A stretch of 13,685 bases of DNA, from assembly GCA_046597185.1 (NCBI GenBank), contig JBKJLF010000085.1, forward strand, positions 1 through 13,685. Reading direction: 5' to 3'. Under the pieces are notes generated by a model. It saw only the letters and a program-made list of their open reading frames with translations, was not told the DNA's origin and searched no databases. This DNA is from CAMBDR01 sp046597185 (GTDB lineage: Bacteria > Pseudomonadota > Gammaproteobacteria > Burkholderiales > Burkholderiaceae_D). Both the position numbers and the translations under genes were made by a program. Positions 1 to 6,255 of this stretch are shown here, in pieces (the stretch's first letter is position 1; each line of letters begins with the position of its first letter).

Positions 1-7
1 CCGCGCA

Positions 8-886
8 TTAAAACCGATATGCCAGAGCACTGTACAGTGTCGTGGCATTGCGCCGCTGCACCAAGGGGCTGTTGGCGGCACTGCCCTGCAAGCGGGTCAG
101 CTTGAGCGAAGAAGTCAGCAGCCAGGATGAGTTCAAGGCCACATTCCAGTTCACGCCGAGATGAATATCCTTCACGCCGGCATCGGCTTGATACGCTTTG
201 AGCGCCAATCCTGCGGGGACGCCAAAATACGCCTGGTTATACGCCTGGTTATACGCCTGATTGCCCCACACCAGGCCCACCGCCAAAGCAATGCTGGCAT
301 GCGGCAGAGTAAAGGTATATTGCAACTCCGGCGCAAACTGTAAGCCTGTGCGCTGCTTTCCCGCGCCATACAGCAAACTGTTTTTCCAGCGCACATTGGA
401 CGCTAAGGCATGGTGATAAAAGCCGCCAAGCAACAAGCGGCCGGGTATCGTTTCCAGGTCAGCCAAACGGTTGCCATCGTTGGCATTGGGAACCGCAATA
501 TTACTACCGTCGCCCGGCCCCACCACACTGGTACGGCTGCCATTTACGCTACGCCCTTCCTGCAATACCAGCAAGGGGCCATATTCTTGCGTAGCCTGTT
601 CCGACAGATGCCAACCCAATTGATTGCCCGAGACAAAAAAACCATTGGACGTTTGCACTTGCAGCACGCCCAACGCATGCCGCCGCGTATGCCCGGCCCC
701 TTCATACGCGGCTTGCGAAATCAGCCCCAGGCCCAGATACATATCACGGCTGCCGTCGGGCATCAAATTACGTGCAGGCGTTTGCGCCCAGGCACTGCTG
801 CCAGGCAGCAAGCAGTCAAATAGCAGGCAGCCAAGCAGCATCCGTAGCGGCTTGGTGCCAGAGTAGCAATGAGAGAGGATATGCAT
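8..886 (-). CDS. MipA/OmpV family outer-membrane protein
   Basis: 292-residue outer-membrane beta-barrel protein of the MipA/OmpV family (MltA-interacting protein type). Family members sit in the outer membrane; the original MipA scaffolds murein hydrolase and synthase, but many relatives have no known role. An N-terminal signal peptide is visible (basic GTKPLR, hydrophobic stretch, A-W-A cleavage near residue 34). The family-typical run Y-F-G-V followed by a K-x-Y-x-A-D-A-G-V-K-D stretch, the late L-T-R-L-Q-G-S-A-A-N-S-P-L-V block, and a C-terminal Y-R-F with terminal aromatic (BAM signal) support the call. The start at 886 has only a weak GGGA upstream; Met16 is an alternative. It lies 30 bp downstream of the PrcB-like lipoprotein gene on the same strand, so the two are probably co-transcribed. 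Odd: a perfect NQAY-NQAY-NQAY repeat just before YFGV. Family assignment is confident; biological role is not. Confidence 0.85.
   Translation of the reverse strand: MHILSHCYSGTKPLRMLLGCLLFDCLLPGSSAWAQTPARNLMPDGSRDMYLGLGLISQAAYEGAGHTRRHALGVLQVQTSNGFFVSGNQLGWHLSEQATQEYGPLLVLQEGRSVNGSRTSVVGPGDGSNIAVPNANDGNRLADLETIPGRLLLGGFYHHALASNVRWKNSLLYGAGKQRTGLQFAPELQYTFTLPHASIALAVGLVWGNQAYNQAYNQAYFGVPAGLALKAYQADAGVKDIHLGVNWNVALNSSWLLTSSLKLTRLQGSAANSPLVQRRNATTLYSALAYRF
228..263. repeat. 12-bp tandem repeat, three copies, in the MipA-like gene
   Basis: Three head-to-tail copies of the unit TACGCCTGGTTA (read on the plus strand; the third copy differs at two bases). On the coding strand they encode N-Q-A-Y three times. 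The unit is a multiple of three, so copy-number changes would keep the frame. Confidence 0.85.
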
Positions 887-916
887 TTTTCCCAGAAAAG
901 AGTGGCGTAATGCCGA

Positions 917-1774
917 CTATTTTACCGCAGGTGCGATGCTAAACTTGTCATTGGCAAATTCGACGGCATCGTTACTGCGCTCAATTTCCAGCAACAGTGC
1001 CGGGCTGGTAATACTCTGGGTACACACATTGCCAGGTTCAGGCAGGATATCGACATGGCTCACTCTGATCACCTTCATCACCGGATTCACCGCATTCACC
1101 CGCTCCACTTGTGGCGCGGCGATACCAAAACATCCGTTCGGTTTATTCCCGGAAAACACCGCCACCACCATCTTGCGGGAAAAGTCTACGCTCGGCAACA
1201 CCGGGGGCAGGGATTGCTTGCCGGTATGTTGCGCCCACAAACTGGCCCAGGCATTGCTATCTTTAATCACCAGATTTTGCGCCAATTGTACCCCCGAATA
1301 ATTGGCTGCATCCAGCACCCGGTAGCTTAAACTGGTTCCGGTTTGCAGCGCTGTCACGCTGTGGGATGCGCCCAAACCAAGGGTTGCGCTATTGCGATTG
1401 GCGGTGATGGTGGCAAACAGGCTGCGGAATTGCTCATCGCAATTGGAACGTGGACCGGCGATGCTATCGGCTTCCGAGCACAGGATTTCATTGGGCGTTG
1501 CGCCATACAACACTCTGGCATAGGAGGCGTCGGCACAACTGCCCGCCGTATCCTGAAACACATATTGATTATCGATCATATAAAAACGATTTTGCTGATC
1601 GGCGCAAGTCTGATTTTTGGCAAACTCGAAAAAAGTACTGGCATTGGCAGGTGCGCGGCTAGGTGGCGCGCCATTACTGGCGCTACCACTGATACCGCTA
1701 CCACCACCACAGGCCATAATTGCACCTGTGGATGCCAATGCCAGCAAACGAGAGGCCTTTTGATAAATCTTCAT
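917..1774 (-). CDS. Lipoprotein with PrcB-like C-terminal domain
   Basis: 285-residue predicted lipoprotein. The start at 1774 is chosen because it is preceded by AAGGAT at good spacing and gives a clean type II signal peptide (MKIYQKASRLLALASTGAIMAC, lipobox I-M-A-C, lipidated Cys22). A longer frame back to 1873 has no such support. After the Cys comes a Gly/Ser/Pro-rich tether (residues 23-50). A middle region with several cysteines (NQTC, GSC, ILC, SNC) is not recognised. The C-terminal ~110 residues (from LVIKDSNAWASLW) fit the PrcB C-terminal fold: the W-x-x-L-W start, V-D-F-S-x-x-M-V-V-A-V-F-S-G, and a closing P-A-L-L-L-E-I. PrcB-type domains are known from a protease-associated protein of oral spirochaetes and from many bacterial lipoproteins of unknown role. 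Six Cys beyond the lipidated one could form disulfides. Likely first gene of a two-gene unit with the MipA-like gene. Confidence 0.75.
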   Translation of the reverse strand: MKIYQKASRLLALASTGAIMACGGGSGISGSASNGAPPSRAPANASTFFEFAKNQTCADQQNRFYMIDNQYVFQDTAGSCADASYARVLYGATPNEILCSEADSIAGPRSNCDEQFRSLFATITANRNSATLGLGASHSVTALQTGTSLSYRVLDAANYSGVQLAQNLVIKDSNAWASLWAQHTGKQSLPPVLPSVDFSRKMVVAVFSGNKPNGCFGIAAPQVERVNAVNPVMKVIRVSHVDILPEPGNVCTQSITSPALLLEIERSNDAVEFANDKFSIAPAVK

Positions 1775-1930
1775 GATAATCCTTAAAATTAAACGGTGAA
1801 TGATGCTGCTTGCAAATGCTTGCAGAAGTTTGCCAGTGAGTGGAAGCTGTTCTGCATCAAAGTATGGAGCCATGATAAACAGTTGATGCGGCGCAGTCTG
1901 CCGTGAAGTTTCGCGAAATTGTCATGAAAT

Positions 1931-2031
1931 TGTACAATTGCGCGCCGGATTGGCCGGGTTTCGGTTTTTTCAGCACGACTTCTTATAAAATGCGGCTCAA
2001 GGAAAACCCGTTTTCCTGGAATCGTTTTTTT
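1931..2031 (+). repeat. ~100-bp direct repeat, copy A
   Basis: Aligned by eye without gaps to 3076-3176 (offset exactly 1145), with about 10 mismatches in 101 positions. Similarity stops abruptly on both sides. It contains CGCGCCGGATTG, a T6 run after GGGTTTCGG, the box TTCTTATAAAATG, and the codons of M-R-L-K-E-N-P-F. This matches the leader and first codons region of the kinase gene at 3162, but the ATG used there is TGG in this copy. Confidence 0.9.
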
Positions 2032-2053
2032 ATTTATTAAATCGTTTTTAAAA

Positions 2054-2085
2054 TTGCACTTATGATCACGTGGTTGAGGTAGAAT
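2054..2085 (+). promoter_or_regulatory. Possible sigma70 promoter of the AT-rich lipoprotein gene
   Basis: TTGCAC at 2054-2059 and TAGAAT at 2080-2085. The 20-bp spacer is longer than ideal, so this is only a candidate. A transcript would begin near 2092, about 35 bases before the preferred ATG. Confidence 0.3.
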
Positions 2086-2125
2086 ACGGCGCTTAAGTGG
2101 CTTGAATTTTCCCAACAATCCCCGG

Positions 2126-3001
2126 ATGAAATTTTATTTTATGGACTATAAAAATATATTAAATAGCGCAAAACTTGCTTCAATAGTGTGTTTTTGTTGG
2201 TTTTTATCTGGCTGCGCGAGCATACCTGAAACCATAGCCAAAAGTCGCTGGGAAGGCCACCCTGTCAGGGAAGCTTTAGTAAAATGGGGGAGGCCCAATT
2301 TAAGAATCGCACCTGCCGGAGATGGAGCGACCCTTTATGAATGGGCATTTGACAAGGACTACGCTTACACTGCATACGTAGGGTCCGATACCCGTAATGA
2401 TGTCACAACAAATTTTTATGAGCGGCGACTTGCCACCGCCGCATGCAGGCTATCAATCACCGCCAACGCCAGTGGGATTATTACAAACTTTGTAACTACG
2501 CAAAGTAATGGGGGGTGTGCTGATTTCTACTGGGGGGCAAAATTTCCTTCACCGGATGAGGAAACATCTGCCAATGGCAAAATCCTGGATGAAAACCTGC
2601 GGAAAATTAAGCGGATTAATGAAAGGTATAAGATGGTTTGCGCCAAGCCGGAATATGCTGTAATTTTCAAACAACCGCCATGTGATACCGTATGGATAAC
2701 GACAGCTATATCAAAATCAATCAATATATTAAATCCCACACGCGAGCAAAGAGCAAAGCTTTTGAAATGGGGCGACGAAATGTACGTCATCGTAAACGAG
2801 TATAGGGAATTTTTTAGCAGTACCGGGAGTAAAGAAGACAAGCAAATGATTGACCTTATTGCCAGAACGAATCCGTCCAAGGAAAAACCCAATTCACAGG
2901 CGCAATGGGCCTATATAGGGAATTGGGCGGCCTTCGCGAAATCCGAAGCAGAGATGCTGGCCAGCTATGGCGGCAGAACTTATGGCGAATACAAAAAATA
3001 G
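2126..3001 (+). CDS. Unrecognised lipoprotein, possible SmpA-like N-terminal motif
   Basis: 291-residue predicted lipoprotein from ATG 2126; ATG 2141 or TTG 2102 are possible alternatives, and none has a strong Shine-Dalgarno. The hydrophobic segment LASIVCFCWFLSGC gives a lipobox L-S-G-C (Cys30 in this numbering), predicting outer-membrane or periplasmic anchoring. After it, W-x-G-x-P-V-R-E-A-L-V-K-W-G-R-P with a later Y-E-W-A-F resembles the short motif of SmpA/OmlA-type envelope lipoproteins, but only weakly. The C-terminal 140 residues (K-x-x-N-E-R-Y-x-x-V, then a helical stretch) are not recognised. Four Cys follow the lipidated one. The gene is visibly richer in A+T and in AAA/AAT/ATA codons than its neighbours. 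It is bracketed by the two ~100-bp repeats, suggesting transfer or duplication-linked insertion. Function unknown. Confidence 0.7.
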   Translation: MKFYFMDYKNILNSAKLASIVCFCWFLSGCASIPETIAKSRWEGHPVREALVKWGRPNLRIAPAGDGATLYEWAFDKDYAYTAYVGSDTRNDVTTNFYERRLATAACRLSITANASGIITNFVTTQSNGGCADFYWGAKFPSPDEETSANGKILDENLRKIKRINERYKMVCAKPEYAVIFKQPPCDTVWITTAISKSINILNPTREQRAKLLKWGDEMYVIVNEYREFFSSTGSKEDKQMIDLIARTNPSKEKPNSQAQWAYIGNWAAFAKSEAEMLASYGGRTYGEYKK

Positions 3002-3011
3002 CCTGCCAGGC

Positions 3012-3046
3012 TGATCGACAAGGCGCGGACTGCTGCCGCGCTTGAT
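3012..3046 (+). terminator. GC-rich hairpins after the AT-rich lipoprotein gene
   Basis: Just after the stop codon there is a small GCCTG-C-CAGGC dyad (3001-3011). Next comes a longer stem in which CAAGGCGCGG pairs with CCGCGCTTG with one bulged G and a 7-base loop. No T-run follows, so it may be a weak or factor-assisted terminator, or only an mRNA-stabilising stem. Confidence 0.3.
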
Positions 3047-3075
3047 GAGCGATCCGGGGCGGGGCGTCCGACAAT

Positions 3076-3176
3076 TGTGCCATTGCGCGCCGGATTGATC
3101 GGGTTTCGGTTTTTTCAGCACAACTTCTTATAAAATGCGGCTCAAGGAGAACCCGTTTCCCATGAATCGTCTTTTT
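3076..3176 (+). repeat. ~100-bp direct repeat, copy B (leader of the kinase gene)
   Basis: Partner of copy A (1931-2031) at about 90% identity without gaps. This copy includes a possible -10 box TATAAA at 3129-3134 with a poor -35 (TTCGGT, 18-bp spacer), the AAGGAGA Shine-Dalgarno at 3144-3150, and the ATG at 3162 of the histidine kinase gene. A transcript from this box would start close to 3141. Confidence 0.9.
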
Positions 3177-4478
3177 TTTCGCTTTTTTTTGTTGGTGATG
3201 CTATCGATTACGCTGGCCACCTTCATTGTCTACGCCGCCATCAGTTGGTTGTTTGGTGATCCGCTGGAACAAAACGCCGCGCGCCAGGCCGCCCCGCACA
3301 TTTTTTTGCTGGAACAATATATCGACCGTGCCCCCAAGGACGAATGGTTGGCGCGCCTGAACAAGGTGCGCGAGGTGTCGCCGATCCAACTCGAACTGCT
3401 ACCGCTGGCGCAGGCACGCGCCATGCTCGGCACGCGCCAGCAAGCGCGCCTGCAACAGGGCGCGGTGGTGCTGGACAGCGCACGCAAGGCGTTTTTCCGG
3501 CGCGTGGATTTGCAGGGCCGCCATTATGTGGGCAGCGAAGAGGATGTGGTATATGCCCACGGTTTGCCGATTGATGACGCGCTGGCGCTGAAAACCGAAG
3601 CCTTACGCTTTGTGATTGTGGCGCTGGCTTTATTGATTCCGATTGCACTATGGTCACGCGCGCACTGGCGCGGCTTGCAAACTTTGTCGAGCGTGGCCGA
3701 TGCGGTGGGCCAAGGCAATCTGGCTGCACGCGCCCAGATTGGCCCGCGCGCCAGCATTTACCCGCTGGCGCAGCATATCAACCAGATGGCGGGGCGCATT
3801 GCCAGCCTGCTGGGGGCGCAAAAAAGCTTGCTGCATGCGGTATCGCACGAATTACGCACCCCGATTGCGCGGCTGGAATTTGGCATGGAATTGTTGCGCG
3901 ACGCTGCCGCCAACCCAAAACTGGAACAGCGCATTGATGCCATGCAAGCCGATTTGGCCGAACTCAATAGTTTGGTGAATGAATTATTACGCATGGCCAA
4001 ACTGGACAACCAGGGGAAATTGGCCATGCAAGCCTTTGATTTGGGCGCGATACTGCAAGGCTGTTGCGACGCGCTGGCGCATCAGATGGATGCTACGCCC
4101 ATCAGCGTGGCATGCGCTTGCCAGTACGCCATGGGCGATGAGCGCCTGCTGGCGCGCGCGCTGAGCAATGTGCTGGGCAATGCGCGCAAATATGCGGCCA
4201 CGCAAATCCACCTGAGTGCGCAGCAAGATGCCAACGGATATATCGAGATCAAAATTGAAGATGACGGCCCCGGCATACCGCAAGCGGAATGGGAGCGCGT
4301 GTTTGAACCGTTTTACCGGCTTGACCGCAGCCGCGACCGCAATACCGGCGGCTTTGGTTTGGGCCTGGCGATTGCGCGGCAGGCGCTGGTTTTACATGGC
4401 GGTACGGTCACGCTGGAACATGGCAGTATGGCAGGTGCGTGTTTTGTATTGCGCTGGCCGGGAGTTATCCCACCATGA
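3162..4478 (+). CDS. RstB-like membrane sensor histidine kinase
   Basis: 438-residue sensor kinase of the inner membrane, overall layout as in RstB. Visible parts in order: TM1 (about residues 7-29, F-L-L-V-M-L-S-I-T-L-A-T-F), a periplasmic sensor region (30-147), TM2 (148-166), a HAMP linker, and the HisKA H-box S-H-E-L-R-T-P with phospho-acceptor His229. These are followed by a complete HATPase: N-box Asn340 (N-V-L-G-N-A-R-K-Y-A), D-D-G-P-G-I-P around Asp368, F-E-P-F-Y-R, and G-G-F-G-L-G-L-A from 396. All catalytic motifs are intact. ATG 3162 is preferred because AAGGAGA lies upstream; ATG 3135 would add nine residues (MRLKENPFP) but has no ribosome site. Unlike most RstB genes, no response-regulator gene is adjacent; the upstream neighbour is the AT-rich lipoprotein. 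The leader is duplicated at 1931-2031. The signal sensed is unknown. Confidence 0.88.
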   Translation: MNRLFFRFFLLVMLSITLATFIVYAAISWLFGDPLEQNAARQAAPHIFLLEQYIDRAPKDEWLARLNKVREVSPIQLELLPLAQARAMLGTRQQARLQQGAVVLDSARKAFFRRVDLQGRHYVGSEEDVVYAHGLPIDDALALKTEALRFVIVALALLIPIALWSRAHWRGLQTLSSVADAVGQGNLAARAQIGPRASIYPLAQHINQMAGRIASLLGAQKSLLHAVSHELRTPIARLEFGMELLRDAAANPKLEQRIDAMQADLAELNSLVNELLRMAKLDNQGKLAMQAFDLGAILQGCCDALAHQMDATPISVACACQYAMGDERLLARALSNVLGNARKYAATQIHLSAQQDANGYIEIKIEDDGPGIPQAEWERVFEPFYRLDRSRDRNTGGFGLGLAIARQALVLHGGTVTLEHGSMAGACFVLRWPGVIPP

Positions 4479-4481
4479 AGC

Positions 4482-4506
4482 AACTATCCGGAAATTCCGG
4501 ATAGTT
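4482..4506. terminator. Perfect 12-bp inverted repeat between convergent genes
   Basis: AACTATCCGGAA, one centre base, then its exact reverse complement, starting four bases after the kinase stop codon. It lies between the rightward kinase gene and the leftward small ORF/cyclase unit, so a bidirectional terminator role is the simplest reading. No T-run follows immediately on either strand; a T5 run comes only near 4552. An operator or short palindromic repeat element is the alternative. Confidence 0.5.
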
Positions 4507-4559
4507 CAAGTGTTCGGCAATCGGGAGCTTGGGCTGGTCGCGATTTTACAGTTTTTCCC

Positions 4560-4703
4560 CTAACAACCCGCCCTAAAAAATTGACTATCCAACTCATACT
4601 TACGCTTGTTGTAAGCCTCCGCCTCCGCATGGCTGCCCCCCTTACGCTGCAAGCTAATGGTATATAAAATCTCTTCCCACAACCTTGCACACATCTTTGC
4701 CAT
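4560..4703 (-). CDS. Small 47-residue ORF downstream of the cyclase
   Basis: Reads MAKMCARLWEEILYTISLQR, then continues through K-G-G-S-H-A-E-A-E-A-Y-N-K-R-K-Y-E-L to end ...F-F-R-A-G-C. The ATG at 4703 follows an AGGGGGCG Shine-Dalgarno-like run eight bases upstream, and lies 32 bp after the stop of the diguanylate cyclase gene on the same strand, so co-transcription is likely. The composition (amphipathic helix, charged C-terminal half, no stop-rich or low-complexity signature) looks like genuine protein. No signal peptide, membrane segment or known motif is visible, and I do not recognise a family. It may be a small partner of the cyclase, or the remnant of a longer gene. Confidence 0.5.
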   Translation of the reverse strand: MAKMCARLWEEILYTISLQRKGGSHAEAEAYNKRKYELDSQFFRAGC

Positions 4704-4735
4704 TTATGACGCCCCCTATTAAGAAATGTCACCCA

Positions 4736-6046
4736 CTACAAACAAATTTGATTGCGCCCACCCTGCTTGGCTTCATACAACTTGGCATCGGCGCGTAAAA
4801 ACAGTTCATTTTCACTCTTGCACTCAGGGTAAGCCGCCACGCCGCCGCTAAAGCTAAAATGTTTGATTTCACCCGGTGCCACTTCAAACTCAATCTCACC
4901 AAACGCCAGCCGCATTTCATCGAGCTTTTGTTTGCCTTGCTCCAAGGTGCAATCCCAAAACAGGCAAACGAATTCTTCCCCGCCAAAGCGACTGAGCAAA
5001 TCCTGCTCGCCCACATAACTGGAGAGCACCATCGACAAGCGCTTGATGACGATATCGCCAAAATAATGGCCCCAGGTATCGTTAATGGTTTTAAATTTAT
5101 CGATATCGATCACGCCAAAAGCCAAAGGCCGTACCGATGCCTCCGAGGAGGCTACCCGAATCAATTCTTGTGCATGATGCTGTAAGCCGATTTTATTGAG
5201 CAAACCGGTGGCCCGATCCCGACTGATCAGATTTTTACTGACCCGGATTTTGCCAATCCGGTTCAGTAAATGGCGCGTCAAGACGCCACTGTCATTCACT
5301 TGCAACACATCATCAAAGCCACTGCCAAAAGCGCGCCGCTCCAGATCGGCATCATGCTGCCTTAGCAATAAAATAATCTCTCGGCTCGGGTCGGCTTCAA
5401 TGTTTTTGCTAATCACCCGCGCGATGGCTTCGGTGCCAATGTATTCAGCTTGCTCGATAACAACAATATCAGGCTGAATTTTTTTCACCAAGCGGTGCAA
5501 GGTGGTGGCGTCGGTATGGCGCACGAATTCAACCCGGTTGTCACGCAACATTTCAATATCAAAATGCTCGCCCACACCCAAATAAGCCACGCGGCTCACT
5601 TCACTGCGCTTTTGCCGCGCAAACAAATTAAACAGTTTATCAATCAAGACATCATTGGCGATCGGCTTTTGCGCATATGCCAAACAATTATTATCCACCA
5701 GCATTTGCTGCAGCAAAAAACGCACGCCTTGGCGCTCGGTTTGCAAATACACATAATGATGCTGCTGCGGCAGGGCTTGTAATAAATCATTCAACATCAA
5801 GGTTTTTTTACGCTGATGTTGCAACTCTTCTTGAATATTAGCCAACACATCCAGATCGATTACAAACAGACAGGACGAGTCCGCTTCTTTGGCTGCAGCC
5901 ACAAAGCCCCGCATTTGATCAAAAAATTGAATATCAAAGTCGTAGCGATGCGCGCATTGCAACAATTCAGCGCGCTGATCTTTGATAAAGAAGGTTTGCG
6001 CCAAAAGCAACACCCTCTTTTTATATAGTGAAACGTCGAGCGCCAT
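4736..6046 (-). CDS. Diguanylate cyclase with two degenerate receiver-like domains
   Basis: 436-residue cytoplasmic protein that should make cyclic di-GMP from two GTP. The GGDEF domain (about 275-436) has intact features: D-R-A-T-G-L-L-N-K at its start, D-I-D-K-F-K-x-I-N-D-T-W-G-H-x-x-G-D, the active-site G-G-E-E-F at 355-359, and a closing A-D-A-K-L-Y-E-A-K. The inhibitory I-site R-x-x-D, five residues before GGEEF, reads G-E-Q-D, so product inhibition there is probably lost. The first ~270 residues look like two receiver-type alpha/beta domains (about 10-147 and 152-265). The first keeps a V-I-D-L-D strand end and a K-P-I-A-N-D segment but lacks the acidic pair; the second has V-V-I-E-Q in place of the Asp strand. 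Both are probably pseudo-receivers, as in PleD-like layouts. Start 6046 has AGGA six to seven bases upstream. Divergent from the 7TM kinase gene; a small ORF follows it. Confidence 0.9.
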   Translation of the reverse strand: MALDVSLYKKRVLLLAQTFFIKDQRAELLQCAHRYDFDIQFFDQMRGFVAAAKEADSSCLFVIDLDVLANIQEELQHQRKKTLMLNDLLQALPQQHHYVYLQTERQGVRFLLQQMLVDNNCLAYAQKPIANDVLIDKLFNLFARQKRSEVSRVAYLGVGEHFDIEMLRDNRVEFVRHTDATTLHRLVKKIQPDIVVIEQAEYIGTEAIARVISKNIEADPSREIILLLRQHDADLERRAFGSGFDDVLQVNDSGVLTRHLLNRIGKIRVSKNLISRDRATGLLNKIGLQHHAQELIRVASSEASVRPLAFGVIDIDKFKTINDTWGHYFGDIVIKRLSMVLSSYVGEQDLLSRFGGEEFVCLFWDCTLEQGKQKLDEMRLAFGEIEFEVAPGEIKHFSFSGGVAAYPECKSENELFLRADAKLYEAKQGGRNQICL

Positions 6047-6255
6047 AGGAGTCCTGCTCAGTATGCTGTCATGGAATGTAATAGTATGCCATGATCTTGC
6101 TTCATTGGGCTAAGTAAAAAATAGCAAGCGCAGATTTAGCTGATTTTTGCGCGCCAAAGTACGCAGAAAATGCTACCGGGGGTTCGCCATAAATCACTCA
6201 AAACCCTCACTTATACGCTATGATGAAGGCACGCATTGAGAGCGAGGTCGGGCTT
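6047..6255. promoter_or_regulatory. Divergent promoter region between cyclase and 7TM kinase
   Basis: This must carry the promoters of both divergent genes. TCATGG and CCATGA form a dyad with 14 bases between arms (about 6069-6094) next to the cyclase start, a possible operator. I could not pick convincing -35/-10 pairs on either strand. Confidence 0.35.

Larger units (their letters stand above)
1775..2125. other. Divergent intergenic region
   Basis: About 350 bases without a supported gene, between the leftward lipoprotein gene and the rightward lipoprotein gene. It contains the Shine-Dalgarno of the leftward gene (AAGGAT on the minus strand, just right of 1774) and repeat copy A (1931-2031) with its TATAAA box. 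To the right is an AT-rich stretch (2031-2062) followed by a possible promoter for the rightward gene. I see no RNA gene or transposon remnant here. Confidence 0.6.

Noticed and set aside
410..823. 137-codon plus-strand frame opposite the MipA-like gene
   Set aside because: No ribosome site or recognisable motif; the minus strand encodes a coherent barrel protein over the whole stretch.
1775..1873. Longer N-terminus for the PrcB-like lipoprotein
   Set aside because: It would bury the type II signal peptide 33 residues inside; the internal ATG at 1774 has AAGGAT upstream.
3241..3729. 162-codon open frame on the minus strand opposite the RstB-like kinase
   Set aside because: Arg/Pro/Ala-rich composition from GC-rich codons read backwards; the plus-strand frame has all kinase motifs.
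4484..4732. 82-codon minus-strand frame overlapping the small ORF
   Set aside because: Arg/Cys-rich out-of-frame reading of the 47-codon ORF, with a poorer ribosome site and running through the palindrome.
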